From contig JARRON010000033.1 in the NCBI GenBank assembly GCA_037383845.1, positions 1 through 64,000 of the forward strand: DNA of 64,000 nucleotides, written 5' to 3'. Position numbers and translations under genes: made by a program. The stretch is from JARRON01 sp037383845 (GTDB lineage: Bacteria; Pseudomonadota; Gammaproteobacteria; Steroidobacterales; XN24). Positions 52,322 to 62,200 of the stretch are shown here, one piece after another (position 1 is the stretch's first letter; each line of letters starts with the position of its first letter). The notes below the pieces were generated by a model. The model did no database searches. It was not told where the DNA came from and was given only the letters and a program-made list of their open reading frames with translations.

Positions 52322-52716
52322 AGGCGACCGTGCGGCAGGGAGTATGAGTGACGTCGGGGGCGAGGGTCCCCCATCGCGACGCCGGGAGCGACTCCATCGC
52401 AACACCTGGCGCGCCGGACGCGGACTGCCGGGTCACTGATGGCCTGCACGCTGACTCGGCTGCGTCCGCGGCACGTGGCGATCAACTCCCGGCCGGACTC
52501 ACCCTGACCACCGGCCGGACCCGCCACCTGCCCTGTGCCTTGCCGGAGGCGGCGGTCAATAGCGGTCGCGGGCGACAGGCAGGCACGTCTCGCCAGTGCC
52601 TTTAACCCGCCGAAGCTGTCGGCGATCGCGTCCGGCTCGCAGGGTGGTCTTTGCTGCCGGCGGCACCAGGGCCGGTTTCAGGGGGACGCAGGTACGAGCA
52701 TCCGGGTCATGCCTGG
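52322..52716. other. Gene-free stretch downstream of the truncated permease
   Basis: Nearly 400 bases with only short, composition-driven frames on both strands. I see no RNA, hairpin or continuation of the permease. Confidence 0.4.
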
Positions 52717-52884
52717 TCAGGAGGTCTTCTTCGAGTCGCGCACGGACCTGCCAGCGTCTTTCAGGGCCTTTCTCACTATGAATTCAAGCTGGGCGTTGAC
52801 GCTGCGGAGATCATCGTCCGCCCATTTCCTGAGCGCTTCCAGGACGGCCGGGTCGGTACGGAACAGAAAGGATGAGCGTGCCAC
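52717..52884 (-). CDS. Arc-type ribbon-helix-helix DNA-binding protein
   Basis: Small protein of 55 residues: 'SSFLFRTDPAVLEALRKWADDDLRSVNAQLEFIVRKALKDAGR'. This is a β strand and two helices in the Arc/MetJ fold, with 'RSVNAQLEFIVRKAL' as the second helix. It is encoded 58 bases after the SPFH-protein gene on the same strand, a pairing seen in many bacteria. GTG 52884 starts just before the DNA-contacting strand. It probably regulates its own operon; the palindrome at 53887-53905 is a candidate site. Confidence 0.78.
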   Translation of the reverse strand: MARSSFLFRTDPAVLEALRKWADDDLRSVNAQLEFIVRKALKDAGRSVRDSKKTS

Positions 52885-52942
52885 GGGTTCCCCTGGGCAA
52901 TCCGCCGGGCGAGCGGCAGGACCCGTCCGCCCGGCGCTGACC

Positions 52943-53866
52943 TCAGTTGTATAGCGTGCCGGTGTTGACGACCGGCTGGGTGTGCTTGTCGCTGCACAGA
53001 ACGACCAGGAGGTTCGAGACCATGGCTGCACGACGCTCGTCGTCGAGATCGACGATACCGTCGCGCTTCAGGTGGTCGAGTGCCATGTGGACCATACCCA
53101 CGGCACCTTCCACGATCTTCGTGCGCGCGGCCACGACAGCCTGGGCCTGCTGCCGCTGCAGCATCGCCGCCGCGATTTCTGGCGCGTAGGCGAGATGGCT
53201 GATACGCGCCTCAATGACTTCGACGCCCGCCTTGCCCAGGCGTTCCTGGATATCTTTCCGCAACTCGTCACCGACGGCGCTGGTGTTGCCCCGCAGTGAT
53301 TCTTCTTCGTCGCCGCCGTCGTAGGGATAGCGGCTTGCGAGGTTCCGCAGGGCAGCTTCGCTCTGGACGGCAACGTAGTCCTCGTAGTCGTCTACTTCAA
53401 ACATTGCTTCCGCGGTATCGACGACCTTCCAGACCACGACAGCTGAAATCTCGATAGGGTTTCCGTCGCGATCATTCACCTTGGACGGCCGTCCGCCGGT
53501 ACGACTCTTCTCCCGGACAACCTTGCCGGAGGAGTCCTTGGACTGGGGAACCGACTGGGAGCCGGTCTCGAAATTGCGCACACGTCGGGTGATCTTCTTC
53601 TTGGAGAAAAACGGGTTGACCCAGAAGAACCCGGAGTCGGTAACCGAGCCCTTGTATTCGCCGAACAACAGAAGCACCCGTGCGTCGTTGGGGGCAATGG
53701 CCATGAATCCGAAGACCATCAGCAACGCGAGCAGCAGCAGTATGACGCCGGGTACAACCATGATCTGCACGAAGCTCGCGATCGACAGGCCGACCAACAC
53801 CAGCACGCCCGCCAGCGGGAGCCAGCCGGACATGGCGCGATAGGGTCTCTCAAGAACTGTTGCCAT
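52943..53866 (-). CDS. SPFH/band-7 domain membrane protein
   Basis: Protein of 307 residues with two N-terminal hydrophobic helices (about 14-36 and 38-58) and a band-7 domain (about 60-260) beginning 'NDARVLLLFGEYKGSVTDSGFFWVNPFF'. 'GNPIEISAVVVWKVVDTAEAMFEV' and the coiled region ending 'YAPEIAAAMLQRQQAQAVVAARTKIV' are typical. Such proteins form membrane microdomain scaffolds with or without proteases. No NfeD protein or protease is adjacent. A GGCGGAGG ribosome site precedes ATG 53866. Confidence 0.92.
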   Translation of the reverse strand: MATVLERPYRAMSGWLPLAGVLVLVGLSIASFVQIMVVPGVILLLLALLMVFGFMAIAPNDARVLLLFGEYKGSVTDSGFFWVNPFFSKKKITRRVRNFETGSQSVPQSKDSSGKVVREKSRTGGRPSKVNDRDGNPIEISAVVVWKVVDTAEAMFEVDDYEDYVAVQSEAALRNLASRYPYDGGDEEESLRGNTSAVGDELRKDIQERLGKAGVEVIEARISHLAYAPEIAAAMLQRQQAQAVVAARTKIVEGAVGMVHMALDHLKRDGIVDLDDERRAAMVSNLLVVLCSDKHTQPVVNTGTLYN

Positions 53867-53886
53867 GGCGATCCTCCGCCAGTGAT

Positions 53887-53905
53887 TGATATCTTGATGA
53901 TATCA
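53887..53905. promoter_or_regulatory. Palindrome upstream of the SPFH-RHH operon
   Basis: Perfect inverted repeat TGATATC (53887-53893) / GATATCA (53899-53905) with a 5-base spacer, AT-rich in a GC-rich genome, 21 bases before the SPFH start. It overlaps the region where the promoter should lie (TTGCAA a little further upstream on the minus strand). It is a good operator candidate for the ribbon-helix-helix protein. Confidence 0.6.
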
Positions 53906-54027
53906 TATTGCAAGCATATCGGAGAAGGCCGGGGCGCCTGTCGCTGCGCCGGCCTGCCGGGCCTGGTCAATGCCCGGGAAACGCGCTGGCGTTTCGTCGG
54001 ACCATCCTGCTGTGGCGCACCTCGGCT

Positions 54028-54265
54028 TCATGCATAGAGGTCGTGGGAGATGTGCAGGCACTCCTCCACCAGCCACTTGAACTCGGCGAAGCTGTCCACG
54101 ATGGCATCGGGCTGGTGGGGATGGTCTTCGGTGCCGGGGAAGATCCTGTTGATCCAGTCGTGCTCCCAGCCCACGCCGTTGAAGAACACCGGCGCGACGG
54201 GCGGCCGCGACGTCGGTGGTGCTGTCGCCCAGGTACCAGGCCACCGGGCCCGGCGGCCGATTCCA
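54028..54265 (-). pseudogene. Truncated, frameshifted copy of the HAD-hydrolase gene
   Basis: This sequence matches the 3' end of the HAD gene at 56013-56843 almost base for base, from the L-G-D-S-T-T-D motif to the stop. A deletion of a few bases after 'AAARRAG' shifts the frame: one frame keeps W-Y-L-G-D-S-T-T-D and another keeps 'VFFNGVGWEHDWINRIFPGT' onward to a stop at 54028. The 5' two thirds are missing. It is the remnant of a local duplication with chaC and the DUF4336 gene now between the copies. Confidence 0.85.
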
Positions 54266-54438
54266 GGCGGTTTCCCGCAGTCAGGCAGGTCAACTCCGAG
54301 CGCTCACGCACCGGCGGTATGGGCACCGAGGTTCTTTTGCCGGGACACTTGCCGCTGCCGGTGGCCGAATCAAGGTCACGGCCCGTGACTGTCCCGTGTT
54401 TGCTCCGCATGCTGCCGTCCGCGGAGAATGGCCGCAGC

Positions 54439-54969
54439 ATGTCTCGGTCTTTGATAAACGGACCCGGGTGGGTGTTCGGCTACGGGTCGCTCATCTGGCG
54501 GCAGGACTTCCCCTTCCTCGAGGCACGGCCGGCACATGTGCAAGGCTGGGTACGGCGCTTCTGGCAGGGATCACACGACCACCGCGGCATCCCCGAGGCA
54601 CCCGGCCGGGTACTCACCCTGGTCGAGTCTCCCGGCGAGATCTGCCGCGGGAGGGCGTTCCTGGTGGACCCGGAAGTGCTCGCTCACCTGGACTATCGCG
54701 AAAAGAACGGCTACCACCGACGGCACCTGCAGGTCCACGTGGGCACGGAGACGGTGACCGGGTTGACCTACGTCGCCCGGCCGGACAACCCGGCTTTCCT
54801 CGGCGACGCACCGCTGGAAGATATGGTGGAGCAGATCCGTCTCAGCCGCGGCGAGAGCGGGACCAATACCGACTACGTGCTGGGTCTGGCGAGGGAGCTC
54901 CGGCGCATGGGCATCCACGATGCCCACGTCTTTCGCCTCGAGGCCCTGCTTCTGCGTGACTCGGCGTAG
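54439..54969 (+). CDS. chaC: ChaC-like gamma-glutamylcyclotransferase
   Basis: Cytoplasmic enzyme of 176 residues predicted to cleave glutathione to 5-oxoproline and Cys-Gly. The N-terminal 'WVFGYGSLIWRQDFPFLEARPAHVQGWVRRFWQGSHDHRG' holds the Y-G-S-L substrate loop. 'HLDYREKNGYHRRHLQVHV' contains the expected catalytic Glu (E-K-N-G-Y), and 'GTNTDYVLGLARELRRMGIHDAHVFRL' is the C-terminal helix pair. ATG 54439 opens directly before the fold. Confidence 0.92.
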   Translation: MSRSLINGPGWVFGYGSLIWRQDFPFLEARPAHVQGWVRRFWQGSHDHRGIPEAPGRVLTLVESPGEICRGRAFLVDPEVLAHLDYREKNGYHRRHLQVHVGTETVTGLTYVARPDNPAFLGDAPLEDMVEQIRLSRGESGTNTDYVLGLARELRRMGIHDAHVFRLEALLLRDSA

Positions 54970-55244
54970 GAGTCCGGCGCCGCTGATGCCTCACGCCCGG
55001 GCGCGAACCGGAAGCCCGGGAGCGGGACTCCTGGTGATTTGGTCAAACGCTCCGCGAGAATTGCGGCATCCGCGCATCTGCGGGCAAGACACGGTGAGCC
55101 GCGGCAGGCTGCGTCCGGTGCTGTAGCAAATCTTCCCTTCGGCTTCACCCGTCCGACCCCGAGAAGACTGCGTCGACCCCCACGCCCGGCCGGCATGGCG
55201 CTTGCCTCTGGGCCGCGGCAGTAAGGACCCTGGATGAGGGATCC

Positions 55245-55934
55245 CTAAATCCAGCTCAGGGCCTCTTCGATGACAGGCGATGCTCTGGCATCCACGCACT
55301 CGCCGTGGGCAATCAGGAGCTTGTCCGGTTGCCAGGCAAGCAGTTTCTCCCGCGCGGCTCTTGTCTGCTTTCTTCTCAGGAAACTCAGCCGCCACTCCCG
55401 GGGAGTGCTCCCCTGTTTTCCTACGAGGCTGTCGAACCTCATCAGGTAACCCTTCCAGCCCTTCGCCGCTGCTTCCGGGAAACGCTGGATCAGGTCGCCG
55501 ACAATGGCCGTGCGACTCTTGCGATGGAAAAACACGACCTCTTCCATCGCGGCCGACCCGCGGAAGATCACCTGGTCGATATCCTTTTCCCATGCGGAGT
55601 CCGGCTCGTCGCCGAGCTCTGCAGAAAAATGCAGATCCGGTTTCTTCCTGGCCAGGCCGGGCGGCGCATACAGGCGGGCATCCGGCCATTGCCTGGTCCA
55701 TTCAGCCAGGAACAGGTGATGGATCTTGTTGGGGGAAACGATATAGCGCACCGGGCCCAGGGCGTTCACGGCCTCGATGAGCTCGTCGGTGAGAGCGACC
55801 GGCGACCAGGCCCAAAGGTCTCCGCCTGAGAGTTTCACCAGGGCCATCCTCGTCGTGTACGGGAACCCGAAGAAGGGCACGGCGGGTCCGTCGGCTACGT
55901 AGATGGACGGACCAAATTCCCGAAGTGCAGCCAT
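55245..55934 (-). CDS. DUF4336 domain-containing protein
   Basis: Cytoplasmic protein of 229 residues of the DUF4336 family, a metallo-β-lactamase-like fold. 'IYVADGPAVPFFGFPYTTRMALVKL', 'LGPVRYIVSPNKIHHLFLAEW', 'AIVGDLIQRFPE' and 'LLIAHGECV' give the strands and the histidines or aspartates corresponding to MBL metal ligands, though the HxHxDH motif is reduced to N-K-I-H-H. The function is unknown. ATG 55934 precedes a typical start. It lies 78 bases from the 3' end of the HAD gene, same strand, and may be co-transcribed with it. Confidence 0.85.
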   Translation of the reverse strand: MAALREFGPSIYVADGPAVPFFGFPYTTRMALVKLSGGDLWAWSPVALTDELIEAVNALGPVRYIVSPNKIHHLFLAEWTRQWPDARLYAPPGLARKKPDLHFSAELGDEPDSAWEKDIDQVIFRGSAAMEEVVFFHRKSRTAIVGDLIQRFPEAAAKGWKGYLMRFDSLVGKQGSTPREWRLSFLRRKQTRAAREKLLAWQPDKLLIAHGECVDARASPVIEEALSWI

Positions 55935-56012
55935 GAGTGCTCCTCTTCCTGCCCGGCCTGGTTCCGGTCAACGCGGCTGCATAGCGATGGGCACTGTCGC
56001 CGGACTCCGCCC

Positions 56013-56843
56013 TCAATATAGCTCGTGGGAGATGTGCAGGCACTCCTCGACGAGCCACTTGAACTCGGCGAAGCTGTCGACGATGGCGTCGGGCTGGTGG
56101 GGATGTTCCCTGGTGCCCGGGAAGATCCTGTTGATCCAGTCGTGTTCCCAGCCGACGCCGTTGAAGAACACCGGGGTGATGCCGGCGCGGCGGGCTGCGG
56201 CCACGTCGGTGGTGCTGTCACCCAGGTACCAGGCCGCCGGGCCGGGCGGCTCGTCAAGGTTCTCCAGAGCCTTGAGCACCGGGTCCGGGTTGGGCTTGCG
56301 GCGGGTGGTGTCGCAGCCGCAGACGGTAGTGTCGAACAGGTCCACCCAGGCGCCGTCCTCGACCAGAGCCAGCTCCTTCTCAAAAAACTCCCGGTCCCGA
56401 TTGGTGAGCACCCCCAGCCTGATGTTGAGCTCGCCCATCTCCTCCAGCAGCGCCCGCTCGCCGCCCTCGAAGGGTTGCACCTCTCCGTAGTGCTGACGGT
56501 AGGCCTCGTTGAAGGCCTCGTGAGCCACCTTCTTGGCGTCCTCGTTCGGGCCGAACAGCACTTCGAAGATGTCGGTCCGGGAGATCTTCCGGTCGATCCT
56601 GATCTTGGGATGCAGCTGCCGGTACTGGCGAACGTAGTCCACCAGCCTGGCGTCCTCCGGCGTCCGGCACCGGGAAGGCGCCACCAGTGCGTCCATGAGA
56701 CCGAGTTCCGGGAAGCGCGGGATGACCTCCTCCACCGCGTGATACATGGCGTCCAGGGTGTCCACCAGGGTGGCGTGCCAGTCGAACAGGACCACCCGGG
56801 GGGCCGCCAGGGCCCGTGCGGCCTCGTCCAGTTCTCTGAGCAT
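56013..56843 (-). CDS. HAD-family hydrolase with altered motif I
   Basis: Protein of 276 residues with the HAD phosphatase core. Motif I reads F-D-W-H-A-T-L (Asp21 nucleophile, His23 in place of the usual second Asp). Motif II is L-T-N-R-D, motif III is the Lys in R-R-K-P-N-P-D-P, and motif IV is L-G-D-S-T-T-D. The cap lies at about 35-150. Absence of the D+2 acid/base is unusual for a phosphatase and could mean slow turnover, another reaction or a His replacement; similar F-D-W-H sequences occur in a HAD subgroup. ATG 56843 gives a complete domain. A broken duplicate lies at 54028-54265. Confidence 0.88.
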   Translation of the reverse strand: MLRELDEAARALAAPRVVLFDWHATLVDTLDAMYHAVEEVIPRFPELGLMDALVAPSRCRTPEDARLVDYVRQYRQLHPKIRIDRKISRTDIFEVLFGPNEDAKKVAHEAFNEAYRQHYGEVQPFEGGERALLEEMGELNIRLGVLTNRDREFFEKELALVEDGAWVDLFDTTVCGCDTTRRKPNPDPVLKALENLDEPPGPAAWYLGDSTTDVAAARRAGITPVFFNGVGWEHDWINRIFPGTREHPHQPDAIVDSFAEFKWLVEECLHISHELY

Positions 56844-57483
56844 ATTCGACTGCTCCGGGGCCGGCGATATCGCCGCTCCTGCACTGGCATCCTAGAGGTT
56901 GCTGACCGTGCCCGCCACGCGAAAGCCGGCTCCCCCGTCAGTGTAGGGGCGATCCCGACCGGCGGCCGGGAGGGTTCAGCCTGTTCCCTGCCCTGCCCGG
57001 CCCGCACCGTTGCCGGTGACGCGGAGAATTCCAGGGGATGCATTTCAACGGCCCCCGGCTGAGGCTCTAAAAGCTACCCGCCCGTGGCCCCGCGTGACCG
57101 GTTTCTGTCCCGCCGGGCCGGCTGCGCGCCCTGGGGCGAGGCCGTCGAGAAGGCACGCCGGCGACGGACCGGTTCCCGGACGTAAGCCTTTCCGGGCCGA
57201 CGCGGGCACTTGCTGTCTCAGGGCAGGAAGGTTCTAAGTCCCGGCCTGCGGTAGATTTCCGCGATGGCCATCTCCCCGGAGACCACCGCCACGATTCCTC
57301 CGCCCACGCCGCCCCTCCGGCAGATGCGTGTCGCGAAACAGGCAAGGCTCGTACGGCCGCAAGGCAGCCACGGGACACCGCACACCCGAACGCCTCACCG
57401 CAGGTTTGATGAACCTGGCACGCTGACGGCCTGAGCGCCGTCCTGAGTGTGTCTGCGCAACCAGTAGATTTCCGTATCGGCCG
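56844..57483. other. Gene-free stretch between HAD and DUF502 genes
   Basis: A 640-base region with a GC-rich character. The frames on both strands lack start signals and motifs. No tRNA, repeat or clear hairpin is visible. It presumably contains the HAD promoter, reading on the minus strand. Confidence 0.4.
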
Positions 57484-58104
57484 TCAGTCTTCGGCAGCTG
57501 TCGCGTCGCGCTGAGCCACGGCAGCCCGGGCCGCGTTCAGGACGGCCGTCGAGCCCAGACCGATGCGCTTGTTCAGTTCCACCACATCCCTGGCTGTGAC
57601 GGGTATCGCCTGAACGCGGTCCGGGGCGACCATGGCCACGGCGCCGGCCCAGGGATCAGGCGCCCCCGGCAGGAACACCACAACGTCGCCGGCATCCAAC
57701 CGGTCGACCTCGAAACCCACCTGGGACAGATCCTCCAGGCGCACAAGAACGGGCTTCAGCTCCCTGGCGTCTTCGGCGCTCAGCGCTGCCCCGGTCTTGG
57801 CCTTCAGCAGGGCGTAAGCCGGGATCTTCTCAAGCACGTTGCTTTCCAGCGAATCCACCAGGGCCCGCGCCCACTTGCTGCGGGCAGCCAGGCCACCCAG
57901 GAAACACACCAGGACCAGGAGGCCCAGGGAGATGATCAGAGATACGGCGATGTTCCCAACCCCGTCGAAGGGCAGGCTGGCGACGATAGGTTCCGCCAGG
58001 GCCATCGAGATACCCAGCGCCTCTCCCATAATGATGACGAAAACCACGACTGGGACCAGGAACACGATGCCACCCAGGACGGTTGTCCGGATGAATCTGA
58101 GCAT
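57484..58104 (-). CDS. DUF502 membrane protein
   Basis: Protein of 206 residues with two N-terminal transmembrane helices (about 7-27 and 49-70) and a soluble C-terminal domain. The family motifs 'TTVLGGIVFLVPVVVFVII', 'VVVFLPGAPDPWAGAVAMVAPDRVQAIPV' and a terminal 'LGSTAVLNAA' are present. The role of DUF502 proteins is not established. The AGGAGAT ribosome site sets ATG 58104; the longer open frame above it is spurious. Confidence 0.88.
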   Translation of the reverse strand: MLRFIRTTVLGGIVFLVPVVVFVIIMGEALGISMALAEPIVASLPFDGVGNIAVSLIISLGLLVLVCFLGGLAARSKWARALVDSLESNVLEKIPAYALLKAKTGAALSAEDARELKPVLVRLEDLSQVGFEVDRLDAGDVVVFLPGAPDPWAGAVAMVAPDRVQAIPVTARDVVELNKRIGLGSTAVLNAARAAVAQRDATAAED

Positions 58105-58420
58105 GGCGGATCTCCTGAACGTTCGTGCACCGCGCGGCAACATGCGGTGTTCCAAGTTCAGTATGGATGAAAATCGCCGGCGGCAGCCGTTCCGGTGAAC
58201 GATTACTTCTCCACGAACAGCGCCGGGTCCTCGGAGACGACCTTGAAGGCACGGACGTCGATGAAGATGTGCCCGGGACCAAAGCGGGGCTACGGGCCTG
58301 GAGACCACAGTGCAAGGATTGCGGGAAAGCGCTATGGACAGCCGCGACCGGGACAAGGCCTCGATTTCCGGGCGCCGGCTGCGGCACACTTGCCCACCCA
58401 GCAGCAGTAGAGTCCCCGTG
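58105..58420. other. Divergent intergenic region with a coding scrap
   Basis: About 316 bases. On the minus strand, 58203-58289 reads 'FGPGHIFIDVRAFKVVSEDP' and then ALFVEK before a TAA, which looks like the C-terminus of a protein, but an in-frame stop lies immediately upstream. It could be a degraded gene end. Nothing else is recognised. Confidence 0.35.
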
Positions 58421-59095
58421 ATGACAAACTGTCGTCAAAGTATGGCCGCACTCGTGGCCGCCTCGCTCTCGATCGGAGCGGCCTGCTCCGCCGCCGACCA
58501 GCCGGAGGTACGATTCGTGGAGGGACAGGGATCAGCAGAGGAACTGGACCCGGAACAGCGGGTGCTGGCGCAGCTTGCCATCGCCACCCTGGCGGAGGAT
58601 CTCGGCGTCTCCGCCGAGCGCATCCGCGTGGACACCATCCGTCCCGTCCAGTGGCGTGACAGCAGCCTGGGCTGCCCGCAGCCAGGGCAGCAGTACCTGC
58701 AGGTGGTCACCCCCGGCCACAGGATCAGCCTGCGGATGGACGGCCAGCTGTACACGGTCCACGAGGCCGGGGGCAAAGCCTTCGTCTGCCGCCAGCGCAA
58801 GCTCGGCGGCGTTCCCCTGACGCCCGAACTGGAGATCGTCTGGGGCGAGCAGATGCTCGAAGCCAGGGCGGACCTGGCATCCCGCCTGGGCGTGGCCGAG
58901 AACGACATCCGGCCCGTCGGAGGCCGCCCGGAGACCTGGGATGACTCGAGTCTCGGCTGTCCCGAGCCTGGCAAGAGCTATCGCCCGGGGCCGGTGCAGG
59001 GTTACGTCCTCGTCCTGCGCCACGGCATGCGGCAGTTCACCTACCACACCGACATGGAGCGGACGATTCCCTGTCCGCCCATCAGCGCCGACTAG
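58421..59095 (+). CDS. Exported protein with duplicated W-x-D-S-S-L-G-C-P domain
   Basis: Protein of 224 residues with a signal peptide (possible lipobox G-A-A-C, Cys at 22). Two repeats of about 80 residues each contain W-(R/D)-D-S-S-L-G-C-P-(Q/E)-P-G-(Q/K) followed by Y, a β-rich stretch and a closing cysteine (F-V-C-R, then I-P-C-P). The conserved cysteine pairs suggest one disulfide per repeat. The function is unknown to me. ATG 58421 is preferred; GTG 58418 immediately before it is an alternative. A strong terminator follows. Confidence 0.8.
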   Translation: MTNCRQSMAALVAASLSIGAACSAADQPEVRFVEGQGSAEELDPEQRVLAQLAIATLAEDLGVSAERIRVDTIRPVQWRDSSLGCPQPGQQYLQVVTPGHRISLRMDGQLYTVHEAGGKAFVCRQRKLGGVPLTPELEIVWGEQMLEARADLASRLGVAENDIRPVGGRPETWDDSSLGCPEPGKSYRPGPVQGYVLVLRHGMRQFTYHTDMERTIPCPPISAD

Positions 59096-59157
59096 CTCCG
59101 GCTCACCCGCGAGCCGGCCGGCCGCCCGGCCGCTGAAAGGGCAACCGCAAAGAAAAA

Positions 59158-59184
59158 GGCCGCCCGGGGAAATCCCGGGCGGCC
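59158..59184. terminator. Bidirectional terminator between convergent genes
   Basis: An 11-bp perfect stem, GGCCGCCCGGG (59158-59168) and CCCGGGCGGCC (59174-59184), with a GAAAT loop. It is preceded by AAAGAAAAA and followed by TTCGT, so it can act in both directions. The flanking genes end at 59095 (+) and 59210 (-). Confidence 0.85.
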
Positions 59185-59209
59185 TTCGTATATCCCCGGT
59201 CAGGGGTAG

Positions 59210-62200
59210 TTACTCGCAGCCGATCAACGGACCGAAGTCACACAGAGTGAATCCCTCATCGTTCTCGATGTTGATCAGGGTCAGGTCCTGCACGCCAGAA
59301 GCGTCGCTGTGAGAAATGGCTCCCAGCTGCTTGGAGCCCGGCCCGGTCGGCAGGCCGAACCAGTCGACCTCCAGCGTGGCGGTCTCGCCAATGGTGGCCG
59401 ACGACGGCGCGCTGACGGTCATGTTGCCCCGGTCATCCACCACGCCAAACACGTGGTCGAACAGGATGACGTCTGCGACCGGACCGTCAGTCTCGAAGCC
59501 GTGAGTGAACACGAGGTAGAAGTCGGCCGGCCCGGTTTGCGGGAAGGTAACCTCCACGGACTCGTTGGCATCCACGTTGGTGCTGCTGTCGATCAGCGTG
59601 CACGAGAAGTTCGGGCAGTAATACAGGTACAGGTCTATGTCGCTGTTGCCGCTCGTGTACTCGTTGAACGTGGACCAGCGGGCATGGGCCGTGCCCGGCG
59701 GCAGAGGCTCGAGGAACGCGATCTCCACGCCGAGGCCGAGGAACTCGAAGCTGTTGCCCGGATCATCCGGCGTCGGCACCAGCGTCAGGCCGGGGTTCGC
59801 CAGCCCGTGCACACCCGCCGTGTAGGGCCCGGTGTAACCGAAGGTCACGTCGAACTCCGCGCTGCCCTCGGTACCGGTACCGAAGACTTCCGGCGGCACG
59901 ACGAAGGCCTTGGCGTTCACCGCGATGGGGCTGCGGATCTCGTAGCGGCCCTTCACGTCCTTCCAGGTCAACGACCCGAAACGCCAGCTGTTCGGAGGCG
60001 CGGTGGAATTGGTGATGGTCACCTCGAAGGTGGCCGTCTCGCCCTTCTTCAGGGCCAGCCGGCTCGGCGATACCGTGACGTCGAAGCCTTCCGGCGCCTC
60101 CACGTAGGCCTCGTAGATGCTGTTCTTGCCCACGTTGGTGACGGTACGGATCACCGTCTTGGTGCCGGGCAGCTCGCCGACGCCGATGGCCGGCAGGTTG
60201 AGGTCTGCCGGGTCGGTGGAGAAGCCCAGGCTCGAGCCAAGGAAGTCGCAGTCGGCCGGACCCACCAGCGGCGTGACCGTCTCACAGGACGCTGCCAGGT
60301 AATCCAGCGTGCCGGCGTCGTAGATCAGGCCCGGATCGATCGCCTTGTTCGGGTCCACGTGACCGGCGCCGAAATCGAAGGGATCTGCCGGCGTGACGCC
60401 GTCTTCCTTCACCACGTCCTGGCGGGCGGTGGTCATCAGGGCAGACCGCACGGCCGCCGGGCTCCAGTCCGGATGCTCCTCGATCACCAGGGCTGCCAGG
60501 CCGGCGATGTGCGGGCTCGACATGGAGGTTCCGCTCAGGTAGCCGAAGAGGCCGCCGCCGGAGCCGTCAGCCTGGTCGGGCGAGTAGCCGGCCAGGATGT
60601 TGACGCCGGGTGCGGTGATGTGGGGGGTGATCCAGTCGGACTCGGTGACGTACGGCCCGCGAGAGGAGAAGCCGGCCATGATGTTGCCGTCCCGCGGCTC
60701 GGTCACGAAGACCCCGTCGTCCAGGGTGGCGTTGACGGTCTCGCCACCTTCGATGGCCGCCAGCAGCTCCAGGCCGATGTCGTTGTCGATCATCACCCCC
60801 GGCACGCTGAGGGTCAGCTCGGTGGCGTCGCCTCCCATGCCGGTCTTGGGACGGTCGTCGGTGTACATCAGGATGGCGCCGGCGCCGGCCAGGACCGCAT
60901 TCTCGACCTTGACCGTGAAGGCGCAGGTGCCGCGGGCGATCAGGGCGATCTTGCCGCCGATGTCGTTGGCAAGCGGGGCACAGGCGTCGATGGGCTCGGC
61001 AGCCACCACGTCGTCGGTGACGGGGCCCAGCTCCGACAGGGGTCCGGTGATCACGCCCTCGATGGCCGGGTAATCGCCGGCAAGGGACGCCGGCGCGTTG
61101 ATCCGGGCGGCCAGCGCAAACAGGCTGCCCTCGACCGTGGAAGCAGCGACGGAGGTCACCCAGGGCTCGCCGGCGTTGGTCGTGGCGAACCCGGGACCGT
61201 CGTTGCCCGCGGAACGGGCGACGAATACCCCGGCATCGGACGCGCGCAGAAAGGCGAGGTCCTGGGGATCGTTGAAAGCCGCCGCGGTGCCCACGGAGAA
61301 GTTGATGACGTCCACGCCGTCAGCCACTGCGTCATCGGTGGCGGCGGCGGAATCGGAGAAGAAGCAGCTGAAGCTGGGAGCACCCGGGGCGAGCCAGCAG
61401 GCCTTGTAGACGGCGATGCGGGCCCGGGGGGCCATGCCGCTGACGGTGGCGACCTCGGTGCCGGCCAGGGTGGCGACCACCTCGTTTCCGGCAGCTGTCG
61501 TGGCCGTGTGGGTACCGTGCCCCGAGGAATCACGCGGGGAGAGGAAATCTCCCTCGACGGCACCACCGGTGCCGGCCAGGAAGCCGTCGTAGTACCAGCG
61601 GGCGCCGATCAGCTTGTTGTTGCAGTCGCTTTCGGCGAAGCCTTCACCGGTCTCGCAGACCCCATTCCAGCGGGCCGGCGGTGCGGAGTAGGTCTTGACG
61701 GTGCGCTTTTCGCGGATCGTCTCGCAGGTCTGCACCTGTTTGCCGGTGGGGTTGTCGCAGAACGGCGGCAGGGGCAGCACCTTCTCGTCGGAGATGCTGG
61801 GATGCTGGGGCACGATGCCGGTGTCGATGATGCCGACGATCACGTCCTCGCCCAGCAGCTTCTCGCGGGTCCTGAGACCCTCCCGGCGATCCAGCAGACC
61901 GAGGAAAGCCGGGCTGTCGTTCGTGTCCACGGAAATGGCCTGGTCTTCCCAGACCTGCATCACGGCCTTGTCCTTGCGCAGCCGTGCGGCTTCCTGCTCC
62001 GTCAGCCGCGCAGCGAAGCCGTTCAGGGCGTGCTTGTAGCTGTAGATCTTGTCGGCCTTGCCCGCGGCGCGGCGCAGAACCTTGTCCTGCTGGCGCTCCA
62101 GGTAGGCCGTGTACTGCTGCACATGGCTGGCCTTTGCGTTATAGCGCTGACCCTTGCCGGGGGCCGTGGCCGCGAAGCCCTTGACGCCGCCGGTGTAGCT

